Shown here piece after piece: positions 7,072 to 16,302 of a stretch of 21,638 nucleotides of DNA; within the stretch, counting starts at the first letter, position 1; each line of letters begins with the position of its first letter. Source of the DNA: an uncultured Pseudomonadota bacterium (GTDB lineage Bacteria; Pseudomonadota; Gammaproteobacteria; Burkholderiales; Eutrophovitaceae); NCBI GenBank assembly GCA_913057845.1, contig CAJXPC010000003.1, positions 1 through 21,638 of the forward strand, given 5' to 3'. The position numbers and the translations under genes are program-made. The notes below the pieces were generated by a model that worked only from the letters and a program-made list of their open reading frames with translations, did no database searches and was not told the origin of the DNA.

Positions 7072-9747
7072 CTACCCTAGCTGTCCATGACAGTGTTTAT
7101 ATTTCTTACCCGAGCCACAAGGACAAGGCTCGTTGCGTCCAACTTTCTGTTGCGATCTAACAAACGTATCAACCTTGTTGTTAACATTTCGCTGTGGTTG
7201 ATTCATTTCGTGCGCATCCCCATGGTTGTAAGCAACATCAGTCACTTTAGGTTGCTCTCTAGAAACATTTTCGACTTCTTCTGCACTACGAATTCGAACA
7301 CTCATCAACAACTTCGTCACCTCATTCCGGACTGTTTGAAGTAGTAATGAGAAGAGCTCGAACGCTTCACGTTTATATTCTTGCTTAGGGTTTTTCTGGG
7401 CATAGCCGCGAAGATGAATCCCTTGCCGAAGATGATCTAGTGCAGCAAGGTGGTCACGCCAATGTGCGTCAATACTTTGTAACATGACAGACCGCTCATA
7501 TTGTTGAACCGCCTCAGTAGGCGCATCAGTCATCTTTCCATCATAAAACTTTTGCGCTCGAGTCTTAATCTCGTCGACGAGATCTTGAACTTCTAGCTCC
7601 GTTGCCTCATCCATTAAGTTACCCAAATCGGCCTCAAGCGTATATTCGGTAAGCAATGCTGTCTCTAAGCCCGACACATCCCATTGTTCTTCCAGACTAC
7701 CTTGTGGAATAAAACTTTCTACTAAATCCTCTATTGCTCCATCTCGCATACCAGCCACCATATCGACTGTATCAATGGAGTCTAATAAAGCATTCCTCTG
7801 CTCATAAATGACTTTTCTCTGCTCGTTAGCAACATCATCGAACTCCAAAAGTTGTTTCCTAATATCAAAGTTTCTACCTTCAACTTTCCTTTGTGCGTTT
7901 TCGATAGCCTTGGTGACCCATGGATGCTCAATCGCCTCGCCTTCAGGCAACTTCAAGCGATCCATGATCGCCGCCACCCTATCAGACGCAAATATCCTGA
8001 GAAGTGAGTCTTCTAATGACAAATAGAATCGAGACGACCCTGAATCTCCCTGTCTACCCGAACGACCTCTTAACTGATTGTCAATTCTTCGAGATTCATG
8101 CCGCTCTGTTCCGATGATGTGCAGCCCACCGAGTGCTAATACTTTGTCATGTCTCTCCTGCCATTCGCCTTCTTGATCAGCATCGGTGGAAATTCCACCA
8201 AGCACAATGTCCGTTCCACGACCAGCCATATTGGTCGCTATGGTGATCATTTTAGGGCGACCAGCTTGAGCGATAATCTCCGCCTCTCGATCGTGTTGTT
8301 TCGCGTTTAAAACTTGATGTGACAACCCTTCTTGATCCAACAGGGCAGAAATGAGCTCAGAGTTTTCTATCGATGTTGTACCTACGAGGACCGGTTGCCC
8401 ACGAGAGTAACAATCTTTAAGGTCAATCAGGACGGCGTTATACCGCTCCTTACTCGTCTTATAGATCTGATCCATCTTGTCTTCACGAATCATATCTCGA
8501 TGAGTCGGGATAATGACTGTCTCCAGACCATATATTTGCTGGAACTCAAAGGCCTCTGTATCTGCAGTTCCCGTCATTCCCGCCAACTTATCGTACATCC
8601 GAAAGTAATTTTGAAAAGTTATCGATGCGAGAGTCTGGTTTTCCTTTTGAATTTTTACACCCTCTTTTGCCTCAACAGCCTGGTGTAGCCCGTCAGACCA
8701 GCGTCTTCCCGCCATCATACGACCGGTGAACTCGTCAACGATCACAATTTCCTGATTTTGAATTACGTAATGCTGATCCTTGAAAAATAAATTATGAGCG
8801 CGTAGCGCGGCGTAAACGTGATGAATTAAGGATATATTTGTCGGATCATAGAGACTCCCCTCATTAGCCAGTAGCCCTGCTGAAAGCAAAAACTGCTCAG
8901 CGTTTTCATACCCTCGCTCAGTCAATACAACTTGATTCGACTTCTCGTCAACAGTAAAGTCTCCATCCTCTTCCTCGTTCTCTTGCTCGCTCTTTTGCTC
9001 GCCCTTCTTTAATTTTGAAGCAACTGCGTTTATTTTAAGGTAGAGCTCAGTATTGTCATCAGCTTGGCCTGAAATGATAAGCGGCGTTCGCGCCTCATCA
9101 ATCAATATCGAATCGACTTCGTCAACAATCGCGAATGACAGATCCCGCTGAACCTTATCTGATTTTTGAAAAACCATATTATCTCGAAGGTAATCAAAGC
9201 CAAACTCGTTATTCGTGCCGTAAGTTATATCTGCTGCGTAGGCTGACTGTTTCTGTTCGTGGTCCTGACCTGAAAGATTAACGCCAACGGTCATGCCAAG
9301 AAATTCGAAAACCTTACCCATCCATTTGGCATCTCGGTTAGCCAAATAATCATTAACGGTAATTACATGTACGGAAGACCCCGATAAGGCATTAAGATAG
9401 GCAGGCAACGTTGCTACTAATGTTTTACCCTCACCAGTGCGCATCTCAGATATCTTTCCTTGGTGAAGGGCTATCCCGCCTAACAGCTGAGCATCGAAGT
9501 GCCTCATTTGTAAAACACGCTTACTTGCTTCCCGTACAACGGCAAATGCATAAGGCAAAATATCGTCTAGGCCCTCTCCCGAATCAAGACGTTGCTTAAA
9601 GTCAATCGTCTTGTGCTTCAGTTCGTCATCAGAGAGAGTCACCAACTCATCCTCAAGTTGGTTTATCAGCAGAATTGTCTTTTGGTAAGTCTTTAATAAT
9701 CGGTCGTTACGGCTACCGAATATCTTGTTGAGTACTTTAGAAATCAT
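7072..9747 (-). CDS. secA: Preprotein translocase ATPase SecA
   Basis: Motor ATPase that pushes unfolded preproteins through SecYEG across the inner membrane. With the ATG at 9745-9747 it has 891 residues and starts [20 protein letters not shown] at 9772-9774 would add nine residues, but the ATG has AAGG eight bases upstream and puts landmarks at E. coli numbering: GEGKT at 105-109 (Walker A, K108) and DEVDSIL beginning at D209 (Walker B). [12 protein letters not shown] (second nucleotide-binding fold), [16 protein letters not shown] and the helical scaffold are intact. A short acidic loop ([10 protein letters not shown]) lies at about 258-267, a place variable among relatives. The C-terminus holds the zinc motif C875, C877, C886, H887 that binds SecB or phospholipid. 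It heads the operon with argJ, the ATPase and the Nudix gene. Confidence 0.98.
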   Translation of the reverse strand: MISKVLNKIFGSRNDRLLKTYQKTILLINQLEDELVTLSDDELKHKTIDFKQRLDSGEGLDDILPYAFAVVREASKRVLQMRHFDAQLLGGIALHQGKISEMRTGEGKTLVATLPAYLNALSGSSVHVITVNDYLANRDAKWMGKVFEFLGMTVGVNLSGQDHEQKQSAYAADITYGTNNEFGFDYLRDNMVFQKSDKVQRDLSFAIVDEVDSILIDEARTPLIISGQADDNTELYLKINAVASKLKKGEQKSEQENEEEDGDFTVDEKSNQVVLTERGYENAEQFLLSAGLLANEGSLYDPTNISLIHHVYAALRAHNLFFKDQHYVIQNQEIVIVDEFTGRMMAGRRWSDGLHQAVEAKEGVKIQKENQTLASITFQNYFRMYDKLAGMTGTADTEAFEFQQIYGLETVIIPTHRDMIREDKMDQIYKTSKERYNAVLIDLKDCYSRGQPVLVGTTSIENSELISALLDQEGLSHQVLNAKQHDREAEIIAQAGRPKMITIATNMAGRGTDIVLGGISTDADQEGEWQERHDKVLALGGLHIIGTERHESRRIDNQLRGRSGRQGDSGSSRFYLSLEDSLLRIFASDRVAAIMDRLKLPEGEAIEHPWVTKAIENAQRKVEGRNFDIRKQLLEFDDVANEQRKVIYEQRNALLDSIDTVDMVAGMRDGAIEDLVESFIPQGSLEEQWDVSGLETALLTEYTLEADLGNLMDEATELEVQDLVDEIKTRAQKFYDGKMTDAPTEAVQQYERSVMLQSIDAHWRDHLAALDHLRQGIHLRGYAQKNPKQEYKREAFELFSLLLQTVRNEVTKLLMSVRIRSAEEVENVSREQPKVTDVAYNHGDAHEMNQPQRNVNNKVDTFVRSQQKVGRNEPCPCGSGKKYKHCHGQLG

Positions 9748-9785
9748 CAAATTCGCCTTAGCGGAATAGTTCACTTAAACCTGTT

Positions 9786-9812
9786 AGTCTAACACGTGGA
9801 GTGGCGCATCAA
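9786..9812 (-). promoter_or_regulatory. Candidate secA promoter with extended -10 box
   Basis: On the minus strand TTGATG (9807-9812) is followed after 15 bases by TAGACT (9786-9791), and the TG one base before that hexamer makes an extended -10 element. The spacing is short of the ideal 17, which an extended -10 can tolerate. The predicted start near 9779 leaves about 32 bases of leader before the chosen secA ATG and lies upstream of the alternative GTG. Match by eye only. Confidence 0.35.
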
Positions 9813-9900
9813 TTATGTGCAGAAGATTTTAATCGGCCACGACTACCCTTACATGTTGGACTTGATTCGCATGGAAAATTAACGCCGTACCACCTTGCTT

Positions 9901-10296
9901 ATGGCTAAATATACCAATATTCGCAATATCATTAAAAGCCATCCAGACCTGACAAGCCTGCAGAGTCAAATCGACACCATGGAAACACTGCAGGCCAAGA
10001 TTAGAGACGTCCTCCCCAAGACCATCCAAAATAAAGTAGAAATCGTTTTAGCTACCCCAAAAAAATTAACGATTTTTGCGGGGAACCAGATCATTAGCGC
10101 AAAAATCAGGCAAATGTCACCCACAGTTCTACGCCACATTAAAGGCTGGAAAGGATGCGAAATGGTGGAAACACTTGAGATTAGAGTGGTGCCAACTGAC
10201 AACCCTATGCCACATGCCAAACGACCACCTATATCCCACACTGAGAGCACCTTAGACTTTATTGCCCAGATGAAGAAAAAACTATTTAGATCGTAG
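9901..10296 (+). CDS. dciA: DciA-like protein (DUF721), replicative helicase loader
   Basis: Small basic protein of 131 residues from the DUF721 family. DciA proteins load or activate the DnaB helicase in bacteria that lack DnaC/DnaI; this role is family knowledge. The gene stands where DUF721 genes often stand, between lpxC and secA. The N-terminal two thirds (about 15-95) match the family fold, with KLTIFAGNQIISAKIRQMSPTVLRHI, which fits the hydrophobic core pattern of DUF721. The C-terminal tail is rich in proline and lysine and probably flexible. The ATG at 9901 is chosen; a TTG at 9895 is also in frame, and a stop at 9880-9882 rules out anything longer. No good Shine-Dalgarno is seen. 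It faces lpxC with stop codons directly abutting and is divergent from secA, so it must have its own promoter in 9748-9900, which I could not pinpoint. Confidence 0.82.
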   Translation: MAKYTNIRNIIKSHPDLTSLQSQIDTMETLQAKIRDVLPKTIQNKVEIVLATPKKLTIFAGNQIISAKIRQMSPTVLRHIKGWKGCEMVETLEIRVVPTDNPMPHAKRPPISHTESTLDFIAQMKKKLFRS

Positions 10297-11208
10297 TCAA
10301 GCCGTTTGCAAGTTGGCGTGCAAAAATCCCGGCAGATTGGAGTTTTGTAGGAACTCGACCTGCTCCCAAGCAGACTCCGTCTCTACTAATTTACGCAACA
10401 ACTTATTGTTCAACTCATGTCCAGATTTATGAGCTGAAAACGCACCAATGAGCGGCCTACCAAGCAGATATAGATCGCCAATAGCATCAAGCGCTTTATG
10501 CTTGACGAACTCATCGTCATACCTCAGCCCATCTGAGTTCAATATTCGATATTCGTCCATCACAATAGCATTTTCGAAACTTCCACCAAGCGCCAACCCC
10601 TGAGACCGCAACATTTCAACATCCTGCGTGAATCCAAAAGTCCTCGCACGGCTGACCTCTTTCACATAAGAAGTGTTTTTGAAGTCCAATGAAACTGATT
10701 TATTTTTATCAGCAAATGCTGGGTGCTTAAAATCAATACTGAAATCAATTTTAAATCCATGGTGCGGAGAAAATGAAACCCACTTATCGCCATCGTCAAC
10801 ACGAATGTCGCTCTTAATTCGGATGAACCTCTTCGGTGTTGACTGCTCCTCAATACCTGCCGATTGAATCAAGAACACAAAAGGTGATGCGGATCCATCC
10901 ATAATTGGCACTTCAGCCGCGTTTAGGTCGATATATACGTTATCGATACCCAAGCCACACAATGCGGACATCAAGTGCTCTACGGTTTGCACTTTAACCC
11001 CTTGATGTTCGAGACATGAGGAAAGACGGGTATCGACTACTAAAAATGGGTCTGCCTTAATATCTACAATTGGGCTCAGGTCGACACGCCTAAACACAAT
11101 ACCTGTATTAGGGGCCGCTGGGCGAAGGGTGAGCACAACCGTTTTACCTGTATGCAAACCGATACCCGTGGCTTTAACTAAGTTCTTTAAAGTGCGTTGG
11201 CAAATCAT
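10297..11208 (-). CDS. lpxC: UDP-3-O-acyl-N-acetylglucosamine deacetylase
   Basis: Zinc deacetylase for the committed step of lipid A synthesis. The 303-residue length is typical. Zinc ligands are H78 (in TVEHLMSAL), H237 and D241 (in HKALDAIGD); catalytic residues are E77 and H264 (in [11 protein letters not shown]). The two-domain duplication and the QRTLKN...GIGLHTGK opening are standard. It follows ftsZ after 72 bases and closes the dcw cluster. Its stop (10297-10299) touches the stop of convergent dciA, so no separate terminator fits between them. An ATG at 11206-11208 is the only sensible start, but no well-spaced Shine-Dalgarno precedes it. In E. coli LpxC amount is set by FtsH proteolysis through a C-terminal degron; here the tail is FLHANLQTA, so similar control is possible but unproven. 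Confidence 0.97.
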   Translation of the reverse strand: MICQRTLKNLVKATGIGLHTGKTVVLTLRPAAPNTGIVFRRVDLSPIVDIKADPFLVVDTRLSSCLEHQGVKVQTVEHLMSALCGLGIDNVYIDLNAAEVPIMDGSASPFVFLIQSAGIEEQSTPKRFIRIKSDIRVDDGDKWVSFSPHHGFKIDFSIDFKHPAFADKNKSVSLDFKNTSYVKEVSRARTFGFTQDVEMLRSQGLALGGSFENAIVMDEYRILNSDGLRYDDEFVKHKALDAIGDLYLLGRPLIGAFSAHKSGHELNNKLLRKLVETESAWEQVEFLQNSNLPGFLHANLQTA

Positions 11209-11280
11209 CTTCAGTTAACCAGTGTAATCAATCCAGGCAAATCTATTAGAAACACCTGCATTACTAAAATCTCCAATAGT

Positions 11281-12432
11281 TTAGTCAGCTTGACGGCGTA
11301 AAAAAGCCGGTATATCCAAATCCTCAACCCCGGTCTGTCTCAGCGCAGTTACAGCGGCTTGACGCCCTCTTCTTCTGATAACTGCTGGTGTATCAGGATC
11401 CTCACGCATCACATCTTCGACAACATCATTATCCGTCCCAGTTCTTACTAAAACGGGAACAGCCTTAGCCCTAGCCTCACCGCCACCAATGCCAGTAGCC
11501 ACAATCGTGACTCGCAAATCATTATCTAAATCTTCATCGATCACTGTGCCAACAATAATGGTCGCATCCTCGGCAGTAAATTTTCTAATCGTTGCCATTA
11601 CCTCGTGGACTTCCTTCATCTTCAAATTCAAGCTAGATGTTATGTTAACCAGCACACCTCTCGCTCCATGCAAATCCACCCCCTCTAACAAGGGGCTTGC
11701 AACAGCACCTTCCGCAGCTCTTTTTGCTCGATCGTCCCCATAAGCCATGTGCGACCCCATCATCGCCATACCCATTTCCGACATCACGGTTTTAACATCG
11801 GCAAAGTCAACATTCACCAAGCCTGGGCACTTAATGACCTCAGCAATACCCGATACTGCGCCATACAACACGTCATTAGCCGCTTCAAATGCATCTAACA
11901 TAGTTACATCGTCCCCGAGTACAGCCATCAATCTATCATTGGGAATCACAATTAATGAATCAACATATTTCGTTAGCTCTGCTAATCCTTCAGATGCTAC
12001 GTTTTGGCGTTTACCCTCAAAAGCAAACGGTTTGGTCACTACCGCTACCGTTAAGATGCCTAACTCCTTCGCCACTTCAGCAAATATTGGAGCGGCTCCG
12101 GTGCCAGTCCCGCCTCCCATGCCGGCGGTTAGGAACACCATATCAGCACCGTCAATTAACTCTGCGATTGCCTCTCTATCTTCTAAGGCCGCCTCCCGTC
12201 CAACGCCTGGATTTGCCCCGGCGCCTAACCCTTTAGTAATTTGAGTTCCCAACTGAATTGTGCGTTCAGATTTGTTGCGAGATAGTGCCTGTGCATCAGT
12301 ATTCGCACAAATAAACTCAACCCCTTCAACGCCTTTTTTTATCATGTGGTCTACAGCATTACCGCCGCAACCACCAACTCCGATAACTTTTATAACCGCC
12401 TCTTGCGATTGGCTATCTAGGATCTCGAACAT
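11281..12432 (-). CDS. ftsZ: Cell division GTPase FtsZ
   Basis: Tubulin-like GTPase that assembles the Z ring. It has 383 residues. The tubulin signature is GGGTGTG at 106-112, the T7 loop is NVDFADVKTVM around 205-215, and the nucleotide-binding region opens with GVGGCGGNAVDHM at 18-30. The globular domain ends near VTIVATGIGG; a linker of roughly 50 residues rich in charged residues follows, then the conserved C-terminal peptide DLDIPAFLRRQAD that binds FtsA and other partners. The start ATG has a strong GAGGAG eight bases upstream (12441-12446). A 70-base gap separates it from ftsA and may hold a dedicated promoter, which suits the high FtsZ level cells need. No zapD is found at its usual place in this window. 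Confidence 0.99.
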   Translation of the reverse strand: MFEILDSQSQEAVIKVIGVGGCGGNAVDHMIKKGVEGVEFICANTDAQALSRNKSERTIQLGTQITKGLGAGANPGVGREAALEDREAIAELIDGADMVFLTAGMGGGTGTGAAPIFAEVAKELGILTVAVVTKPFAFEGKRQNVASEGLAELTKYVDSLIVIPNDRLMAVLGDDVTMLDAFEAANDVLYGAVSGIAEVIKCPGLVNVDFADVKTVMSEMGMAMMGSHMAYGDDRAKRAAEGAVASPLLEGVDLHGARGVLVNITSSLNLKMKEVHEVMATIRKFTAEDATIIVGTVIDEDLDNDLRVTIVATGIGGGEARAKAVPVLVRTGTDNDVVEDVMREDPDTPAVIRRRGRQAAVTALRQTGVEDLDIPAFLRRQAD

Positions 12433-12440
12433 ATGGACAA

Positions 12441-12446
12441 CTCCTC
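12441..12446 (-). promoter_or_regulatory. Strong Shine-Dalgarno of ftsZ
   Basis: GAGGAG on the minus strand, eight bases from the ATG. It is among the best-spaced purine-rich sites in the window and fits strong translation of ftsZ within the cluster. Confidence 0.7.
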
Positions 12447-12464
12447 GGTCTTATTTATGTATTT

Positions 12465-12473
12465 AGTGTAACA
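12465..12473 (-). promoter_or_regulatory. Candidate internal ftsZ promoter (extended -10)
   Basis: The minus strand reads TGT then TACACT in the ftsA-ftsZ gap, an extended -10 element without a recognisable -35 box. Transcription would begin near 12458, just ahead of the ftsZ Shine-Dalgarno. Extra promoters upstream of ftsZ are known in other bacteria. Weak evidence. Confidence 0.28.
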
Positions 12474-12502
12474 ATTACTTCGCTCATAAACTAGTTACGT
12501 CA

Positions 12503-13774
12503 TTAAAAATTTGTTTCGAACCAACGTTTCATTTTAGATACTACGGTTTTCACTGAGCCGTTTTTCATTTGATCTACCTTTTGTTTCTCTCTATGAAAAA
12601 CTCCAGCACTTAAAAGTCCCGCAGCTGTCGAATAACGTGGGTTACGAATAACCTCCGCCAAAGAACCGGTATAGGTCGGCGTACCAAGCCGAACAGGCAT
12701 ATGCAGGACCTCTTCCCCGAGCTCCACCATCCCTTCCATTGCGCTGCTGCCCCCGGTAATTACGATCCCAGAAGACAGAAGTTCTGCTAAACCGCTTCTG
12801 CTAATTTCCGCCAAAATCAGGCCGTATAACTCCTCCACCCTAGGCTCAATAACTTCAGAGAGCATTTGTCGCGATAGCTTCTTTGGAGGACGATCTCCGA
12901 CTCCGGGCACCTCAATACTCTCACTTGAATCGGCCAGCCCACGGAGCGCACAACCATAACGTCGCTTGATATCCTCCGCTTCCTTAGTTGGTGTTCGAAA
13001 AGCCATCGCAATATCGCTGGTTATCTGGTCGCCAGCAATTGGGATAACAGCGGTATGCCGAATCGCTCCTTGCGTAAAAATTGCGATATCACTGGTCCCG
13101 CCCCCAATATCAATGAGACAAACACCCAAGTCCTTCTCATCCTCGGACAGAACCGCCATGGCAGATGCTAAGGGCTGCAAAATCAATTCGCCGACTTCCA
13201 AACCACATCGCCGTACGCACTTTAGAATATTTTGAGCAGCCGACACTGCTCCAGTAACGATATGCACTTTTACTTCTAAGCGCATTCCAGACATTGCTAG
13301 CGGCTCCCGAACATCCTCTTGGCCATCAATAGCAAACTCTTGATTAAGCACGTGGAGAATTTGTTGATCTGTAGGTATTGGGATCGCTCGAGCAGTGTCT
13401 ACAACTCGATCAATGTCAATTTGAGTCACCTCATGACCTTGAACTGCAACCATGCCATGAGAATTAAAACTTTTAATGTGACCACCGGCAATCCCCGTCC
13501 ACACCTCTTTAATTTTTCGGTCGGCCATCAGCTCTGCCTCTTCAAGGGCCCGCTGGATCGCATTAACTGTTGATTCTATATTGACAACAACACCTTTTTT
13601 CATTCCTTGAGACACGGAGCTCCCGAGTCCAATAACCTCGTATTGGCCATCTTCCTTAATCTCAGCAACAACCGCTGCTATCTTCGAAGTACCTATATCT
13701 AGAGCAACAATAATGTCAGCATATTGAGATTTAATCTTCGCTCCATTTTTTTTCGCCCATTCAATATTTTTCAT
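12503..13774 (-). CDS. ftsA: Cell division protein FtsA
   Basis: Actin-like ATPase that tethers FtsZ to the membrane and recruits late divisome proteins. It has 423 residues. Phosphate 1 motif ALDIGTSK is at 24-31, phosphate 2 motif DIGGGTSD is at 222-229, and the adenosine motif ITGGSSAMEG is in the C-terminal third; the FtsA-specific 1C (SHS2) domain lies between phosphate 1 and 2. The last residues KMKRWFETNF form the amphipathic membrane-targeting helix. The N-terminus is about 12 residues longer than E. coli FtsA before phosphate 1 (MKNIEWAKKNGAKIKSQYAD, lysine-rich). It starts two bases after ftsQ and lies 70 bases before ftsZ. Confidence 0.98.
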   Translation of the reverse strand: MKNIEWAKKNGAKIKSQYADIIVALDIGTSKIAAVVAEIKEDGQYEVIGLGSSVSQGMKKGVVVNIESTVNAIQRALEEAELMADRKIKEVWTGIAGGHIKSFNSHGMVAVQGHEVTQIDIDRVVDTARAIPIPTDQQILHVLNQEFAIDGQEDVREPLAMSGMRLEVKVHIVTGAVSAAQNILKCVRRCGLEVGELILQPLASAMAVLSEDEKDLGVCLIDIGGGTSDIAIFTQGAIRHTAVIPIAGDQITSDIAMAFRTPTKEAEDIKRRYGCALRGLADSSESIEVPGVGDRPPKKLSRQMLSEVIEPRVEELYGLILAEISRSGLAELLSSGIVITGGSSAMEGMVELGEEVLHMPVRLGTPTYTGSLAEVIRNPRYSTAAGLLSAGVFHREKQKVDQMKNGSVKTVVSKMKRWFETNF

Positions 13775-13776
13775 CT

Positions 13777-14490
13777 TTAGGATCCATCCTTCTGACTAAC
13801 AGTTGCGCTAACCGAAAAACCATTCGTGTATCTTAAATCAGCGTACTTAACATCTTGTTTAAAACGCGGTTCAGCTTCCGGAAAAAACCTCATGAATCGC
13901 TCCAATCGAGATTCCACATTTTTTTCTCCCAAAGCGACCACAACGCCGCTAGACAGATGGCCATACCAAGACTGCTGTTTTGTTAACCGTAATCGATCAA
14001 TGCTGACTGCGTAAGGCTCCAGCAATGCGGACAAGCTTAAATACTTTGCTACTACAGTAATATGCTGTCCAACAGGGCCATCGAGGGTAGGAAGCCTTGC
14101 GTCCAACGCCCCATCAAAAAGCTCACCCGAACCATCCAAAAGCCCGCCATCTTGCCACCGAGCTATTGCATTTCGCTCCGAGACAAAAACCTCGATAGCA
14201 TTCGGCCAAACTCTTTTAATTTCAACAGTCTCGATCCAAGGCAAGCGCTCAAGCGAGTCTTTCGCTTCCCTTAAATTCAAATTAAAAAACCCGCCCTTAA
14301 AACGTTTCCTGACAACTGATACAAACTGGTCACGAGACACATGATCGATATCACCAACGAAGTTGATACGACTTACCTTAAAAAAATCTAAATTAACACC
14401 AGCCTTAAAGGCCGTCTGACAAAGATACAGGCTCGAGAGGAACAACAACCCAAAGCTAATCTTGTTCAATGCTCTGTAGTTATGCCACAT
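13777..14490 (-). CDS. ftsQ: Cell division protein FtsQ
   Basis: Bitopic inner-membrane protein that joins the FtsB/FtsL complex and links early and late divisome proteins. With the ATG at 14488-14490 it has 237 residues: a short cytoplasmic tail, one membrane helix at about 11-32, a POTRA domain at about 36-105 (FFKVSRINFVGDIDHVSRDQF through VFVSERNAIARW) and the FtsQ beta domain to the C-terminus. The open frame extends to a TTG at 14524-14526, but that start has no Shine-Dalgarno, whereas the ATG has GGGG five bases upstream. The ATG overlaps the end of ddlB by 11 bases, so coupling is likely. The gene ends two bases before ftsA. Confidence 0.93.
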   Translation of the reverse strand: MWHNYRALNKISFGLLFLSSLYLCQTAFKAGVNLDFFKVSRINFVGDIDHVSRDQFVSVVRKRFKGGFFNLNLREAKDSLERLPWIETVEIKRVWPNAIEVFVSERNAIARWQDGGLLDGSGELFDGALDARLPTLDGPVGQHITVVAKYLSLSALLEPYAVSIDRLRLTKQQSWYGHLSSGVVVALGEKNVESRLERFMRFFPEAEPRFKQDVKYADLRYTNGFSVSATVSQKDGS

Positions 14491-15382
14491 CGCAGCCCCG
14501 CAATATTTCAAGAACCAACTGCTCAAAGGTAAGGCCCAATTCCAACGCTGCCATCGGCACCAGACTATGCGCAGTCATCCCAGGAACTGTATTGACCTCT
14601 AAAACCCAAGGTCCCCCAGCCTGATCCAGCATCACGTCAACCCTACCCCAACCCGAGCAACCAAGAGCCTCAAAAGCCCTCATCGCGACATTCTGTATGT
14701 TTCGATCAATATTGGAGTCAAGCCCAGAAGGACAAAAATACCTCGTCTCCTCCGAGTGATATTTAGCTTGATAATCATAATTGTTATTCTGGGCCACGAT
14801 TCGAACCACAGGCAAAGGCTCCCCATTCAGCACCGCCACCGTTAATTCATCACCTTCTATAAATTGTTCGGCAATTACTGTTGCATCAAACTTTCTAGCC
14901 AGGTCAAATGCTGCTTTAGCATCTTGCCTTTGCGTGACTTTAGTGATGCCGATCGTAGATCCTTCTCTGGACGGTTTTACGACTAACGGCAACCCCAAAT
15001 CATCCATTGCCATAACTAACTCTTCAGCTGTCTGAACCAATGAAAATTTTGGCGTAGGAACATCACAACCCTCAAATATCAATTTAGATCGCCATTTATC
15101 CATCGCGAGCGCACAAGCCGAAACGCGACTGCCAGAGTATGGAATGCCTAAGGTTTTAAGTAACCCCTGAATGGCTCCATCCTCACCACCCCGCCCATGC
15201 AACATAATCACTGCTCGATCTATCTTCGAGGTCAGCGCCTCTATGGCGCCATCCTGAGCCGTATCAATCAGTTCCGCATGTGCGCCCAGATTGATTAACG
15301 CTCGGTAAACAGCGGCTCCCGACTCAAGAGAAACTTCTCGCTCAGAGGAGTTACCACCGTAGAGAACTCCCACCAACCCCAT
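14480..15382 (-). CDS. ddlB: D-alanine--D-alanine ligase
   Basis: ATP-grasp enzyme that makes the D-Ala-D-Ala dipeptide for the stem peptide. From the ATG at 15380-15382 it has 300 residues; GGNSSEREVSL aligns with E. coli GGTSAEREVSL, placing catalytic E14. HGRGGEDG is at 62-69, KPSREGSTIGI at 136-146, the omega-loop YQAKY tyrosine (D-Ala rather than D-lactate use) is near 214-218, and EVNTVPGMTAHSLVP closes the active site. The start is uncertain: AAGGAG sits directly against this ATG with no spacing, so a TTG at 15398-15400 or 15401-15403 overlapping the murB stop, or a TTG or GTG just downstream, could be used. The difference is at most about ten residues and leaves all motifs intact. Confidence 0.95.
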   Translation of the reverse strand: MGLVGVLYGGNSSEREVSLESGAAVYRALINLGAHAELIDTAQDGAIEALTSKIDRAVIMLHGRGGEDGAIQGLLKTLGIPYSGSRVSACALAMDKWRSKLIFEGCDVPTPKFSLVQTAEELVMAMDDLGLPLVVKPSREGSTIGITKVTQRQDAKAAFDLARKFDATVIAEQFIEGDELTVAVLNGEPLPVVRIVAQNNNYDYQAKYHSEETRYFCPSGLDSNIDRNIQNVAMRAFEALGCSGWGRVDVMLDQAGGPWVLEVNTVPGMTAHSLVPMAALELGLTFEQLVLEILRGCDVA

Positions 15383-15396
15383 CTCCTTAACGTTAG

Positions 15397-16293
15397 TCAA
15401 CAATGGTCACCCACAATATGAACCTCTCTTTTCAATCGAATGCCTGATTTACACTCCACTTCAGATTGAACCTCAGCGATCAAATCTTCAATGTTTTTCG
15501 CAGTCGCATCACCATTATTAATGATGAAATTAGCGTGCTTGTCGGATACTACAGCAGCGCCGTTAGAGCGACCTTTTAATCCATTAATTTCAATAAGTCT
15601 GGCCGCAAAATCTCCATCAGGATTCCGAAACACAGAACCTGAATTTGGTTTACTCAATGGTTGCTCACGAACCCGTCGTTTCAAAAGTTCGCTGATCCTA
15701 GCTCTCGACTTTTGGCCATCACCTTCGACAAAACCGAACCACGCACCAATGAAAAACTCTTTTTCCTCATGTTTTGGACTGACCTTTCGATAACCAACCA
15801 AATAATCAGAGACCGGTCTTTCTTTAATCTCTCCATTCGTTGTGATCGTCCTCACGCGTTTAACACAATCCCAAACCTCAGAGCCATAACAACCCGCATT
15901 CATTGCCAATGCCCCACCAACAGAGCCGGGAATCCCCGCCATAAACTCTGCGCCTTCATAACCCATATTCGCTGAAAAACGAGCTAACTTGGGTAACGCA
16001 ACTCCTGAACTGGCATAGAACAAAGCATTTACCCCATGACCTAAAATAGACAAATTAGAAAGTCCTCGATGAGTAAATACGACAAGTGCCGCAAGGCCTC
16101 CATCACGAACGAGCAGATTACTTCCAAGCCCAACAAACACGATAGGCAGATCAGCAATAGTATGGCGCGCAAGGAATAACGAAAGATCCTCTTCAGACGA
16201 AGGCGCATAACCAAACCTTGCCGCTCCCCCAGCTCTCCAGGCGGTCTGTCGACTCATTGGTACGTTCTCTAGCAATGTAGCCTGAGGATTCAT
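15397..16293 (-). CDS. murB: UDP-N-acetylenolpyruvoylglucosamine reductase
   Basis: FAD enzyme that reduces UDP-GlcNAc-enolpyruvate to UDP-MurNAc with NADPH. It has 298 residues, the shorter type without the E. coli insertion. FAD-binding motifs are GLGSNLLVRDGG at 55-66 and GIPGSVGGALAMNAGCYG at 120-137. The proton donor is S220 in NSGSVFRNP, and E290 in LKREVHIVG is the probable second catalytic acid. It begins 9 bases after murC, and its TGA stop (15397-15399) overlaps possible TTG starts of ddlB. The murC-murB-ddl order occurs in some beta- and gammaproteobacteria; in others murB lies elsewhere. Confidence 0.97.
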   Translation of the reverse strand: MNPQATLLENVPMSRQTAWRAGGAARFGYAPSSEEDLSLFLARHTIADLPIVFVGLGSNLLVRDGGLAALVVFTHRGLSNLSILGHGVNALFYASSGVALPKLARFSANMGYEGAEFMAGIPGSVGGALAMNAGCYGSEVWDCVKRVRTITTNGEIKERPVSDYLVGYRKVSPKHEEKEFFIGAWFGFVEGDGQKSRARISELLKRRVREQPLSKPNSGSVFRNPDGDFAARLIEINGLKGRSNGAAVVSDKHANFIINNGDATAKNIEDLIAEVQSEVECKSGIRLKREVHIVGDHC

Positions 16294-16302
16294 GTCTAGC
16301 GT

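Noticed and set aside
8332..8688. Plus-strand open frame of 118 codons opposite secA
   Set aside because: Antisense to conserved SecA coding sequence, with no ribosome site or recognisable protein features.
9748..9774. Nine-residue upstream extension of SecA from GTG at 9774
   Set aside because: The ATG at 9747 has AAGG at good spacing and reproduces E. coli SecA residue numbering for K108 and D209.
11747..12244. Plus-strand open frame of 165 codons opposite ftsZ
   Set aside because: It lies wholly antisense to a highly conserved gene, shows low-complexity Ser/Ala/Pro/Thr composition typical of a shadow frame, and matches no family I know.
14491..14526. Upstream TTG start for FtsQ
   Set aside because: No Shine-Dalgarno and a deeper overlap with ddlB; the ATG at 14490 is better supported.
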